From Pannonibacter sp051860505 (lineage in GTDB: Bacteria; Pseudomonadota; Alphaproteobacteria; Rhizobiales; Stappiaceae): a DNA stretch of 64,000 nucleotides. Where the stretch lies: positions 1 through 64,000 of the forward strand of contig NZ_JBHYDX010000004.1 in NCBI RefSeq assembly GCF_051860505.1. The letters run 5' to 3'. Shown here piece after piece: positions 56,468-64,000 of the stretch. Under the pieces are notes generated by a model. It made no database searches. It was not told the DNA's origin and saw only the letters and a list, made by a program, of their open reading frames with translations. Each line of letters begins with the position of its first letter. Within the stretch, counting starts at the first letter, position 1. The position numbers and the translations under genes were made by a program.

Positions 56468-57547
56468 TCACTTCGCCGCTGGCGGCAAGAGGAAGTCCGA
56501 AATCCGGCGCAGCGCCTCGGCGTGGACCTTCGCCCGGTCCGATCCTGCAGGGTCCGCGCAGATCGGATCTTCCCCTTCCGCTTCCAGCAGCTCCGCCGCG
56601 CCGGGCTTGCACAGGGCGAGGAAGCTGTAATGATGCGCCGGTGCGATGTAGCTGTGCCTGAAGTCGGGGATCAGCTCCGCGAACTTGCCGCCGCTTGCCC
56701 CGACATCCGCCGCGATCGGGATATCGCCGGGCGCCCCCAGGCTGATGACCGCCACCGGAATGCGGATCGCCTTCAAGCTGCCCGCCTTGTAGGACTGCGC
56801 CATGGCCGGATCGACGGCCACGCTCCGCGAAATGCGCGGATCGGTCAGCGACTGCTCGAACTCGGCCTGCGGCACGCCGGTCAGGTCCGTTCGGCCCTTG
56901 GCGTAGAAGCGGCAATCGACCTTGCCCGGAGCCGGCTCGGCGCAATAGTCCACGAAGGCCTGCTGGCTCGTCTCAGCCCCGGCCAGCGTCAACGCCGTCA
57001 CCCCGCCCAGCGAAAAGCCGACGACGGAGATCCGGCCCGTATCGATGAGCTGGCCCAGTTCCGGGGTCTGCAACAGGCTGGTAAGCAGCGCGCTGACATC
57101 CTCGGCCCGCTCCCAGTGGCGCAGGCTGCGGCGCGGCGAGCTGTCGCCGCTGGTGCTGCCGGGGTGATTGACGCCGGCGACGATAAAGCCCTGTGCCACC
57201 AACCCGTTGGCCAGCCAGCTCATGGCGTCGATGTTGTTGCCCGATCCATGCGACAGCAGGACCAGCGGATGTTTGCCGGCCGGATAGGGCGCGCCCATGT
57301 TGACCGGGTTGCCGACGAACACCGGATTGTCTCCTACGAGACCGCGATAGGTCTTGCCGCCCGCCGGATACCAGACCGAGGCCATCAGCGGAGCGTCCCG
57401 GTGCGCGGCCGCGACCTGCAGCCGTTCGTGTCCTGGATCAAGTCTGTCGGCTGCCCTGGCCGGCCCGGTAAGAGCAAGGATCAGGCAGGCGGATTTCACG
57501 AAATGGCGGGTGAAGGTATGGGCGAAGTTGCGAGAAGTGACGGTCAT
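56468..57547 (-). CDS. Secreted alpha/beta hydrolase (dienelactone-hydrolase-like)
   Basis: A 359-residue protein with a signal peptide (hydrophobic core CLILALTGPARAA, cleavage near residue 33). The alpha/beta hydrolase fold shows the oxyanion block PLVLLSHGSGNNIDAMSWLA and the nucleophile elbow VVGFSLGGVTAL (serine). A late histidine occurs in AHHYSF. Substrate unknown; periplasmic location likely. It is divergent from the AraC-type gene, which probably regulates it. Start 57547 was chosen for the signal peptide; 57598 is an alternative. Confidence 0.82.
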   Translation of the reverse strand: MTVTSRNFAHTFTRHFVKSACLILALTGPARAADRLDPGHERLQVAAAHRDAPLMASVWYPAGGKTYRGLVGDNPVFVGNPVNMGAPYPAGKHPLVLLSHGSGNNIDAMSWLANGLVAQGFIVAGVNHPGSTSGDSSPRRSLRHWERAEDVSALLTSLLQTPELGQLIDTGRISVVGFSLGGVTALTLAGAETSQQAFVDYCAEPAPGKVDCRFYAKGRTDLTGVPQAEFEQSLTDPRISRSVAVDPAMAQSYKAGSLKAIRIPVAVISLGAPGDIPIAADVGASGGKFAELIPDFRHSYIAPAHHYSFLALCKPGAAELLEAEGEDPICADPAGSDRAKVHAEALRRISDFLLPPAAK

Positions 57548-57616
57548 GCTGGTGTCTCCTGTGTCAGCGGGAACGCTTGCATCAGATGACCGGCACATGC
57601 CGTTTGTGGCGACCTT

Positions 57617-57646
57617 GAACCGGATTCAGGTCGCCACGAACCGGAT
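57617..57646. promoter_or_regulatory. Direct repeats between hydrolase and AraC-type regulator
   Basis: GAACCGGAT occurs at 57617-57625 and 57638-57646, spaced 21 bases (two helical turns), within the 194-bp divergent region. An inverted repeat GCGACCT...AGGTCGC overlaps the first copy. AraC-type proteins often bind direct repeats of this spacing, so this is a candidate operator for one or both genes. Confidence 0.5.
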
Positions 57647-57741
57647 CAAGGAGGTAGAGACAGGGAAACGGCCGATCCGGGACCTGCATCTGGGACCCCG
57701 CATTCGGTCGCACTTTCGCCACGCACACCCGGTTGGCCCCG

Positions 57742-58800
57742 ATGCCGAGCTTTCCCGTCCCCGTCTTTGCCGCGGCAATCCTCGCCTGCCTGCTCCTGCG
57801 CCTTGTCTGGAGCGGGGAGGGCAGTCGCTGGCTGCGCTTGCTCATCGCCGTAACGGCGGTCCAGTCGCTGATTGCCGCCGCCGTGCAGCACTACGGGATT
57901 GTGGAGCTGCGCTTCCTTCAGCCCTTCACGGCATCCCTCATTCCGCCGCTCACTTGGCTCGCCTTCGTGCATGGTGCCTTGCGCCCGCTGGCGCCACGGG
58001 ATGTGCTGGCGCAGCTTGCCGCACCGGCCTTCGTGCTCTTCTGCATCGTCTTTGCGCCGTTGACGCTCGACGCGGTCCTGCCGGCGCTCTTCACTGGCTA
58101 CGGTCTGCTGATGCTTCATGCGATGCGGAACGGGGCGGACCGCCTGCCGCTGGCCCGGCTGGAATCCAGCGCGCCGTCCCTGCGCTCCTGGCGGCTGCTT
58201 GCGATCCTGCTGATCGGATCGGCGGCCAGCGACGTGCTGATCGTCGCCGATATCCTGCTCTTCGCCGGTGACCTCAAGGGCAGCATCACCAGCGTCACGT
58301 CCTCGCTGCTGCTGCTGGGCGTCGGGCTGATGGGTCTGGAGCGGGCGCAGGATGAACCGGACGCGCCGGCGTCGGGCGAAGACGCCCCAATCGATGCGGT
58401 CGAACAGGCGGACGCGGTGCATCCGAGCGAAGAGGAGCGGCAGCTGGTTGGCCGCGCGTTCGATCTTCTGACGACCTCGCGCCTTGCTGCCGATCCGGAC
58501 CTGACCCTCGCCCGCCTCGCCCGCCGCCTCACGGTTCCGGCCAAGACATTGTCCGCCGCCATCAACCGGGTCGAACAGATGAACGTCAGCCAATTCGTCA
58601 ACCGCTACCGGGTCGAGCTGGCCTGCCGGGCGCTGATGGCCGGGACCAGCGTCACCGAAGCCATGTTCGAGGCCGGCTTCCGCACCAAGTCCAACTTCAA
58701 CCGCGAATTCCGGCGTGTCACTGGCCAGAGCCCGACCGGGTGGCAGCAGGCAAACGCGGGCCGTGCTCAGGCCTCTGCGTCGTCCCAGCCGATCACCTGA
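57742..58800 (+). CDS. AraC-family transcriptional regulator with membrane N-terminus
   Basis: A 352-residue protein. Residues 1-210 contain about seven hydrophobic segments (AAAILACLLLRLVWSG, SSLLLLGVGLMGLE), as in membrane-bound AraC-type regulators. Residues 245-345 are the AraC helix-turn-helix domain (LTLARLARRLTVPAKTLSAA, then FEAGFRTKSNFNREFRRVTG). It probably controls the divergent hydrolase. Start ATG 57742; TTG 57733 is less likely. The 3' end overlaps the convergent nucleotidyltransferase by 34 bases. Confidence 0.88.
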   Translation: MPSFPVPVFAAAILACLLLRLVWSGEGSRWLRLLIAVTAVQSLIAAAVQHYGIVELRFLQPFTASLIPPLTWLAFVHGALRPLAPRDVLAQLAAPAFVLFCIVFAPLTLDAVLPALFTGYGLLMLHAMRNGADRLPLARLESSAPSLRSWRLLAILLIGSAASDVLIVADILLFAGDLKGSITSVTSSLLLLGVGLMGLERAQDEPDAPASGEDAPIDAVEQADAVHPSEEERQLVGRAFDLLTTSRLAADPDLTLARLARRLTVPAKTLSAAINRVEQMNVSQFVNRYRVELACRALMAGTSVTEAMFEAGFRTKSNFNREFRRVTGQSPTGWQQANAGRAQASASSQPIT

Positions 58801-59429
58801 AGCTCGGGCCACAGGCCCTTCAGCCTTGCGCTCTTCTCGGCATGGGTCTTTGCATTGTCGAGCACCTTGTTTGGCACCAGCCGCATGGCAAAGAGATTGG
58901 CAAGACCGAACGGCGCGGCGATCTCGACCGCGCCCTGCTCGGTCATCCGGGCCGCAACCGCATGGGTCTTCGACGCATAAAGCGTCAGCGCTTCCGTGCT
59001 GCAGGTGAGCCTTGGATAGGCATTGCCGAAGCGCTCAGGATACCACAGATGCACCCGCGCCTGGTTGCGCGTCTCGATCAGGCCGGACAGCTCCGGCAGC
59101 GCGGCGGCAACGCTGCGGATCATCCGGTCCTCTGCGTCGTAGGACAGGTCGCCGCCATCGAAATAGGTGACGTCATAATCCTTGATGCCATGGCCAACCG
59201 GCTTGCCGGTCATCAGGTTCCAGGCGTTCTGGTAGATCCCGCCGGAGACGAGCCACGCATCGGGCAGACCCAGATCACGGATTGTCTCCAGGATCTTGAG
59301 CACCACCGGCATCGCGCCGATCAGCCGGATCAGCGCTGCCCGCCGCTCATCCTCGCTGGCCTGCGCCGGATCGCCCAGACGGAGCCGGTCGCGGCTGACA
59401 TCTTCGAGGCAGGATAGACTGGCGGACAT
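58767..59429 (-). CDS. Nucleotidyltransferase family protein
   Basis: A 220-residue protein of the NTP_transf_6 type. The catalytic region is ILETIRDLGLPDAWLVSGGI followed by HGIKDYDVTYFDGGDLSYDA, and the C-terminal AIAAPFGLANLFAMRL-like block is typical. Substrate unknown. Start 59429 (MSASLSCLEDVSRDRLRLGD) chosen over 59495 because of fit to the family start. It overlaps the AraC gene end by 34 bases. Confidence 0.82.
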   Translation of the reverse strand: MSASLSCLEDVSRDRLRLGDPAQASEDERRAALIRLIGAMPVVLKILETIRDLGLPDAWLVSGGIYQNAWNLMTGKPVGHGIKDYDVTYFDGGDLSYDAEDRMIRSVAAALPELSGLIETRNQARVHLWYPERFGNAYPRLTCSTEALTLYASKTHAVAARMTEQGAVEIAAPFGLANLFAMRLVPNKVLDNAKTHAEKSARLKGLWPELQVIGWDDAEA

Positions 59430-59513
59430 GACAAGGCTCCGGGAATCATCTGGACGCCCGGAGCCTTGCACGGCGGCACCGCCGCCGGAAGACAAGAGAG
59501 GTGAGCGAGCCGA

Positions 59514-60551
59514 TCAGACCTGCTTCAGATAGGCCGCGATGATGTCGCGGGCGGCTTCCAGGTCTTTCTTGGCGATCATCTCGGTCACCGTGTGGATGTA
59601 GCGGGTGCCGACGACGATGCCGACCGCCCGGGCACCGGCCGCAGCCTGCTGGGCCGCCGCACCATCCTGGCCGCCAGACCGCAGCATGGTGCGCTGGTAC
59701 GGGATCTTCTCGGCGATGGCGAGCGCCTCGATCTCGCTGACCAACTGGCGGTCGGCGATGAACGAGCCGTCCTTCACATGCAGGCCGAACCCTCCGCCGA
59801 GCGTCGTCGTGCGGTCCTGCTCGGGCACGCCCGGCGTGTCGCAAGCCAGCGTCACGTCGATGCCAAGGCCGATGTCCGGCTTGATCGCGTAGGACGCAGT
59901 GCGGGCGCCGCGCAGGCCCACTTCCTCCTGCGCCGTGAAGGCGACATGGATCTCGCACTCATGCTTGGCCTTGCCGAGGGCGCGGATCGCCTCGATGCCG
60001 AGCCAGCAGGCGATGCGGTTGTCGAGCGCCTTGGAAACGATGGTATCGCCCATTTCCAGCAGCGGCTCGTCCATGGTCACCATGTCGCCGATCTTGACGA
60101 TCTCCTTGGCCTTCTCGCCAAGGCCCATGTCGATGACGAACTCGTCCGGCTCCGGCACCTTCTTGCGCTCGTCGGGCGAGGAAATGTGGATCGGCCGGCC
60201 GCCGGGGTTCATCACGGCCTTGAAATCCCCCTTGTCCGTCGACACCAGCACGCGGCGCGAGAACAGGTTGCGCGGGTCAAACCCGCCGACCGGATGGACG
60301 TGGACGAAGCCCTTGTCCGTCACATGCGAGACCAGGAAGCCGATCTCGTCCATGTGGCAGAGCAGCATCACCTTCTTCGGCGACTTCGACTTCTTACGCG
60401 GATCGCGCCGGCACAGGAGCGAGCCCATCGGGTCGACGGTCACCTCGTCGAACAGGCCCTTGATTTCCGTTTCGATGAGCGCCCGCACCCGGTGCTCGTG
60501 ACCGGGAACGCCCGGGGTCTCACACAGCCGGCGCAACAGATCGATGTTCAT
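59514..60551 (-). CDS. M42-family aminopeptidase / endoglucanase-like metallopeptidase
   Basis: A 345-residue M42 peptidase. Metal-binding blocks are MLLCHMDEIGFLVSHVTDKG, SKALDNRIACWLGIEAIRAL, and the catalytic glutamates in AFTAQEEVGLRGARTASYAI. These enzymes are cytoplasmic di-metal aminopeptidases forming large complexes. Length is normal. ATG 60551 (MNIDLLRRLCETPGVPGHEH) is the conserved family start; GTG 60587 is possible. Confidence 0.95.
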   Translation of the reverse strand: MNIDLLRRLCETPGVPGHEHRVRALIETEIKGLFDEVTVDPMGSLLCRRDPRKKSKSPKKVMLLCHMDEIGFLVSHVTDKGFVHVHPVGGFDPRNLFSRRVLVSTDKGDFKAVMNPGGRPIHISSPDERKKVPEPDEFVIDMGLGEKAKEIVKIGDMVTMDEPLLEMGDTIVSKALDNRIACWLGIEAIRALGKAKHECEIHVAFTAQEEVGLRGARTASYAIKPDIGLGIDVTLACDTPGVPEQDRTTTLGGGFGLHVKDGSFIADRQLVSEIEALAIAEKIPYQRTMLRSGGQDGAAAQQAAAGARAVGIVVGTRYIHTVTEMIAKKDLEAARDIIAAYLKQV

Positions 60552-60649
60552 GGAGGGAATGTTCCTGAAAAGTGATTTGGGAAGCACCAGATTAGGCCCG
60601 CGCTCTGCGTCGGGGAAGTCTCTTTTGCGGTCGCCGGTTGCCTTTCCGG

Positions 60650-60678
60650 TTGCGGAGGGGACAGCAAGAACGTATCTT
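60650..60678 (+). promoter_or_regulatory. Probable mazEF promoter
   Basis: TTGCGG (60650-60655) and TATCTT (60673-60678) are spaced 17 bases, 40 bases before the ATG of the antitoxin gene at 60719. Confidence 0.55.
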
Positions 60679-60718
60679 CAATGTATATCCAGCGGGTTGC
60701 GCCAACGGGAGCACGGCC

Positions 60719-60961
60719 ATGATCGCCACAGTCGCCAAATGGGGAAACAGCCTTGCGTTGCGGATCCCGACGGCCTTTGCCCGCGAAATCTCGGCGCGCG
60801 AAGGCATGCAGCTGGACATTTCGGTCGTTGACGGCACGCTGGTGCTGAAGCCTGTGGCCGATACCCAGGATTTTTCGCTCGATCAGCTGCTGGACGGCAT
60901 CACGCCTGAAAGCCTGCATGACGAGATCAGCGGCGGCCCCTCCGTTGGCAATGAGGCCTGA
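60719..60961 (+). CDS. mazE: MazE/AbrB-type antitoxin
   Basis: An 80-residue protein with the AbrB swapped-hairpin start (MIATVAKWGNSLALRIPTAF, AREISAREGMQLDISVVDGT) and a flexible C-terminal tail that should wrap the toxin. It binds DNA and represses its own operon. The MazF-type gene starts two bases after its stop. Confidence 0.9.
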   Translation: MIATVAKWGNSLALRIPTAFAREISAREGMQLDISVVDGTLVLKPVADTQDFSLDQLLDGITPESLHDEISGGPSVGNEA

Positions 60962-60963
60962 CC

Positions 60964-61317
60964 GTGAGCGCTAATCTGGACGCCTATTGCCCGGAGCGCT
61001 TCGACATCATCTGGATCAGCTTTGACCCGCAGCAGGGTAGGGAACAGGCCAACCGCCGGCCCGCGCTGGTTCTGTCGCCGCGTCGCTACAACACGCTGAC
61101 CCGCCTCTGCGTCTTGTGCCCGATCACGTCGCAGATCAAGGGTTACCCGTTCGAGGTTGCCTTGCCCGCAGGGGCAAAGACCTCGGGAGCCGTCCTATCC
61201 GATCAAGTCAAGAGTTTCGACTGGTCGGCCCGCGCGGCCGCCTATATCGAATCCTGCCCGCAGATCGGTCCCGAGATCCAGGGCAAGATCAAGGCCCTGC
61301 TGGGCTTGAATGGGTGA
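60964..61317 (+). CDS. mazF: MazF-type toxin (endoribonuclease)
   Basis: A 117-residue PemK/MazF toxin starting at GTG 60964. Typical blocks are DIIWISFDPQQGREQANRRP, ALVLSPRRYNTLTRLCVLCP and SGAVLSDQVKSFDWSARAAA. It cleaves mRNA at short motifs when freed from MazE. The pair is in the chromosome part, not in the prophage. Confidence 0.93.
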   Translation: MSANLDAYCPERFDIIWISFDPQQGREQANRRPALVLSPRRYNTLTRLCVLCPITSQIKGYPFEVALPAGAKTSGAVLSDQVKSFDWSARAAAYIESCPQIGPEIQGKIKALLGLNG

Positions 61318-61767
61318 CCAAGGCGCGATCAACGCGAGGACGCCGCTTGACGGACTGCGGCAAGTCAACGGTCACTTTGGACATGCAGCGTGCCTTCACT
61401 AAAGGGTCCCGACGTGAATGGGCTGCCTCAGCTTGCCATTGAACCCAGGCTGCGTATACTCCCGCTCGCCTCAAAGGGATGCGCCATGACCACCGGCCTT
61501 GCCACGACTGGGAACAGCCTTGCCGCCAGCGGAATGCGGGCGAAGATCTTCGTCGTGCGCCGTCTGCGCAACCCGGCTGCCCAGGGCCCGGCGTGCGGAC
61601 GATTTACCCGCTGAGGACGCTCTTAGCGCCTCTGACATTCCCGTCCGCCATCGCCTGCCTTCCTGTGGCATGCGCGCGCAATTCTGCTAAAAGACCCAAC
61701 GACCTGATCGCCTGCTGCCGGATCCGCCTGCCGAGGACCCGCACATGGCCCAACGACCGAAGAGCTC
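61318..61767 (+). other. Leader region upstream of pheS with a promoter
   Basis: 450 bases without a convincing gene. TTGCCA (61433-61438) and TATACT (61455-61460) are spaced 16 bases and could drive pheST from about 300 bases upstream. A short frame from ATG 61487 to 61614 lacks the phenylalanine run of a pheST leader peptide, so attenuation of that type is not supported. No T-box or other riboswitch was recognised. Confidence 0.5.
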
Positions 61768-62850
61768 ATGTCTGACATCGACAGCCTTTACACCGAGATT
61801 TCGGCCGCCATCGCTGCGGCCACCAGCGAGGCAGCCCTCGAAGAGGTGCGCATCAGCGCCCTTGGCAAGAAGGGCAGCATTTCCGAGATGCTGAAGACGC
61901 TGGGCTCGATGAGCCCGGAAGAGCGCCAGACCAAGGGCGCGGCCATCAACGGCCTCAAGACCCGCGTTACCGACGAACTGGCCGCCCGCAAGGACGTGCT
62001 GAAGGAAGCCGCGCTCGAGGCGCGTCTGGCCAGCGAGCGGGTCGACGTCACCCTGCCGCTGCGTGCCGCGCCCGCCGAAATGGGCCGGATCCATCCGATC
62101 GCCCAGGTGATCGACGAGCTGACCGCGATCTTCGCCGACATGGGCTTCTCAATTGCCGAAGGTCCGGATATCGAAAGCGACGAGCTGAACTTCACCGCGC
62201 TGAATTTCCCGCTCGGCCATCCGGCGCGCGACATGCACGACACTTTCTTCTTCCATCCGGACGAAGCCGGTGAACGCCTGCTGCTGCGCACCCACACCTC
62301 GCCGGTGCAGATCCGCACCATGCGCAGCCAGCAGCCGCCGATCCGCGTCATCATTCCGGGGCGCACCTATCGCTGCGACAGCGACCAGACCCACACGCCG
62401 ATGTTCCATCAGGTGGAAGGCCTCGTCATCGACAAGGGCAGCCACATGGGTCACCTGAAGTGGATTCTGGAGGAGTTCTGCAAGGCCTTCTTCGAGGTCA
62501 AGGACATCAAGATGCGCTTCCGCCCATCCTTCTTCCCCTTCACGGAACCGTCCATGGAAGTGGACATCCAGTGCGACCGCTCGGGCGCCGAAGTGAAGTT
62601 CGGCGAAGGCAACGACTGGCTCGAGATCCTCGGCTGCGGCATGGTGCATCCCAATGTCATCCGCAACTGTGGCCTCGATCCGGACGAGTACCAGGGCTTT
62701 GCCTGGGGCATGGGCATCGACCGCATCGCCATGCTGAAATACGGCATGCCGGACCTGCGCGCCTTCTTTGATGCCGATGTCCGCTGGATCAAGCACTACG
62801 GTTTCCGCCCGCTCGACCTGCCGACCCTGTTCGGCGGCCTGTCGTCCTGA
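61768..62850 (+). CDS. pheS: Phenylalanyl-tRNA synthetase alpha subunit
   Basis: A 360-residue PheS. The N-terminal coiled coil (ISALGKKGSISEMLKTLGSM) is followed by the class II catalytic core with HPARDMHDTFFF, LLLRTHTSPVQIRTM, FRPSFFPFTEPSMEVDI and the motif 3 block GFAWGMGIDRIAMLKYGMPD. It charges tRNA-Phe as a heterotetramer with PheT. All motifs are intact; length normal. Confidence 0.98.
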   Translation: MSDIDSLYTEISAAIAAATSEAALEEVRISALGKKGSISEMLKTLGSMSPEERQTKGAAINGLKTRVTDELAARKDVLKEAALEARLASERVDVTLPLRAAPAEMGRIHPIAQVIDELTAIFADMGFSIAEGPDIESDELNFTALNFPLGHPARDMHDTFFFHPDEAGERLLLRTHTSPVQIRTMRSQQPPIRVIIPGRTYRCDSDQTHTPMFHQVEGLVIDKGSHMGHLKWILEEFCKAFFEVKDIKMRFRPSFFPFTEPSMEVDIQCDRSGAEVKFGEGNDWLEILGCGMVHPNVIRNCGLDPDEYQGFAWGMGIDRIAMLKYGMPDLRAFFDADVRWIKHYGFRPLDLPTLFGGLSS

Positions 62851-62928
62851 CCCGATCGATCCCTCCCGGCGTGCCGCGCAGGGGCTGTCAGTCCAGCCCG
62901 CGCGATGCCAAAGACACGAGATGACACG

Positions 62929-64000
62929 ATGAAGTTCACGCTTTCCTGGCTCAAGGAGCATCTGGAGACCGACGCAACGCTCGACCAGATCGTCGAGCGC
63001 CTGACCATGATCGGTCTGGAAGTCGAAGAGGTCACCGACCGCGCCGCGCGCCTTGCCCCGTTCAAGATCGCCAGGGTCGTTTCCGCCGAACAGCACCCGA
63101 ACGCGGATCGCCTGCGCGTGCTCAAGGTCGACACCGGTTCGGGCGAGCTGCTGCAGGTCGTCTGCGGTGCGCCCAACGCCCGCGCCGGCCTCGTCGGCGT
63201 GCTCGGCAAGCCGGGCGACTACGTCCCCGGCCTCGACGTCACCCTGTCCGTCGGCAAGATCCGCGATGTCGAGAGCTTCGGCATGATGTGCTCCGAACGC
63301 GAGCTAGAGCTGTCGGATGAGCACAACGGCATCATCGACCTGCCGGCCGACGCGCCGGTCGGCATGTCCTTCGCCGAATACATGGGTCTTGGCGATCCGG
63401 TGATCGAGATCGGCCTGACGCCGAACCGGCCGGACTGCACCGCCGTCTACGGCATCGCCCGGGATCTCGCTGCGGCCGGCCTTGGCAAGCTGAAGGAGCG
63501 CAAGCACCTCCAGATCCGGGGCAGCTTCCCGTGCCCGACCAAGGTCGTGCTCGACTTCGGCGACACGCCGGCCCTGTGCAAGGCCTTCGGCCTGCGCCTC
63601 GTCAAGGGCGTCAAGAACGGCCCGTCGCCGAAGTGGCTGCAGGACCGTCTGGTTGCCATCGGCCTTCGCCCGATTAACACGCTCGTCGACATCACCAACT
63701 ACATGACCTTCGACCAGGGCCGCCCGCTGCACGTCTTCGACGCGGCGAAGGTGACCGGCAATCTGGTCGTCCGCCGCGGCCGCGCGGGCGAGGAGATCCA
63801 GGGCCTCAACGGCAAGGCCTACCAGGTCGACGACAGCATCTGCGTCATCGCCGATGACAAGGGGCTGGAGTCGCTCGGCGGCATCCTCGGCGGCGAGCAT
63901 TCCGGCTGTGACGAGACCACCGTCGACGTGCTGATCGAATCTGCGCTCTGGGACGAGAACGGCATTGCCCGCACCGGCCGCAAGCTCGGCGTCAACACCG
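62929..64000 (+). CDS. pheT: Phenylalanyl-tRNA synthetase beta subunit, N-terminal part
   Basis: The frame opens at ATG 62929 (MKFTLSWLKEHLETDATLDQ) 78 bases after pheS and continues past the window edge. Visible are the N-terminal domain, the tRNA-binding (EMAP-like) domain (RVLKVDTGSGELLQVVCGAP) and the start of the B3/B4 editing domain (LRPINTLVDITNYMTFDQGR, PLHVFDAAKVTGNLVVRRGR). It is the partner of PheS. About 357 codons are in view; the full protein should be near 800. Confidence 0.97.
   Translation, partial: MKFTLSWLKEHLETDATLDQIVERLTMIGLEVEEVTDRAARLAPFKIARVVSAEQHPNADRLRVLKVDTGSGELLQVVCGAPNARAGLVGVLGKPGDYVPGLDVTLSVGKIRDVESFGMMCSERELELSDEHNGIIDLPADAPVGMSFAEYMGLGDPVIEIGLTPNRPDCTAVYGIARDLAAAGLGKLKERKHLQIRGSFPCPTKVVLDFGDTPALCKAFGLRLVKGVKNGPSPKWLQDRLVAIGLRPINTLVDITNYMTFDQGRPLHVFDAAKVTGNLVVRRGRAGEEIQGLNGKAYQVDDSICVIADDKGLESLGGILGGEHSGCDETTVDVLIESALWDENGIARTGRKLGVNT

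Noticed and set aside
61487..61614. Possible leader peptide for pheST attenuation
   Set aside because: The short frame contains no run of phenylalanine codons and no paired terminator/antiterminator was recognised.
62882..62899. GGGCTG...CAGCCC hairpin between pheS and pheT as a terminator
   Set aside because: The stem is only six bases with no T tract, and pheS and pheT should be cotranscribed.

Overview
The window is high-GC DNA from an alphaproteobacterium. The core genes at the right end (pheS, pheT, msrA, a methyl-accepting chemotaxis protein, M42 peptidase) and the Rhodobacter/Rhizobium-type prophage genes suggest Hyphomicrobiales, perhaps Stappiaceae. That placement is an impression from protein style, not a computed result.

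1-20.2 kb: the morphogenesis half of a siphophage-like prophage, nearly all on the minus strand. In transcription order it encodes terminase small and large subunits, gpW, portal, ClpP-type head protease, decoration protein, major capsid protein, head-tail joining protein, a DUF6441 tail-completion protein, tail terminator, tail tube, tail assembly chaperones (with a likely programmed -1 frameshift), tape measure, DUF2460, a holin-like protein, a small membrane protein, a lysozyme, DUF2163, NlpC/P60 peptidase and a gene-transfer-agent-type TIM-barrel tip protein. The head is lambda-like and the tail tip is GTA-like. An IS3-family element at the left edge appears to have cut off the C-terminus of the tip protein. 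A HigB/HigA toxin-antitoxin pair with its own promoter sits antisense inside the tail genes.

20.2-28.3 kb: accessory prophage genes in mixed orientation: a DUF3489 protein, a peroxiredoxin-like protein, a DUF7220-like membrane protein, an RNase H-fold-like protein, a ParB-methyltransferase, a FitAB/VapBC-type pair and a RuvC-like resolvase. A 300-bp block of about ten copies of a GGTTGGGAC repeat (candidate origin or operator array) lies next to a PD-(D/E)XK-like protein of unknown role.

28.4-40.3 kb: the replication/recombination operon on the minus strand: VirE-type primase/helicase, RecD-like helicase, Cas4/RecB-like nuclease, Sak4-like ATPase, a candidate single-strand-binding protein, a sigma-factor-like protein, and a pair of overlapping unknown genes, one with a possible winged helix.

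40.6-43 kb: a four-gene overlapping cassette built around a large serine recombinase. 43-51.7 kb: a type I restriction-modification island in the order half-HsdS, HsdM, HsdS, DUF2188, SIR2-like DUF4917, HsdR, YgjP-type metallopeptidase. It begins with a perfect hairpin next to its promoter and ends near a tRNA-Ser(GGA) gene.

52-64 kb: ordinary chromosome: a small membrane protein, msrA, a CHAD-like protein, a chemoreceptor, an alpha/beta hydrolase divergent from an AraC-type regulator, a nucleotidyltransferase, an M42 peptidase, mazEF, pheS and the start of pheT, which runs off the window.

There are three toxin-antitoxin systems (HigBA, FitAB/VapBC, MazEF), one solitary methyltransferase and one complete type I restriction system. 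The least explained elements are the 38-40 kb gene pair, the PD-(D/E)XK-like protein beside the repeats, and the SIR2-like gene inside the restriction operon.
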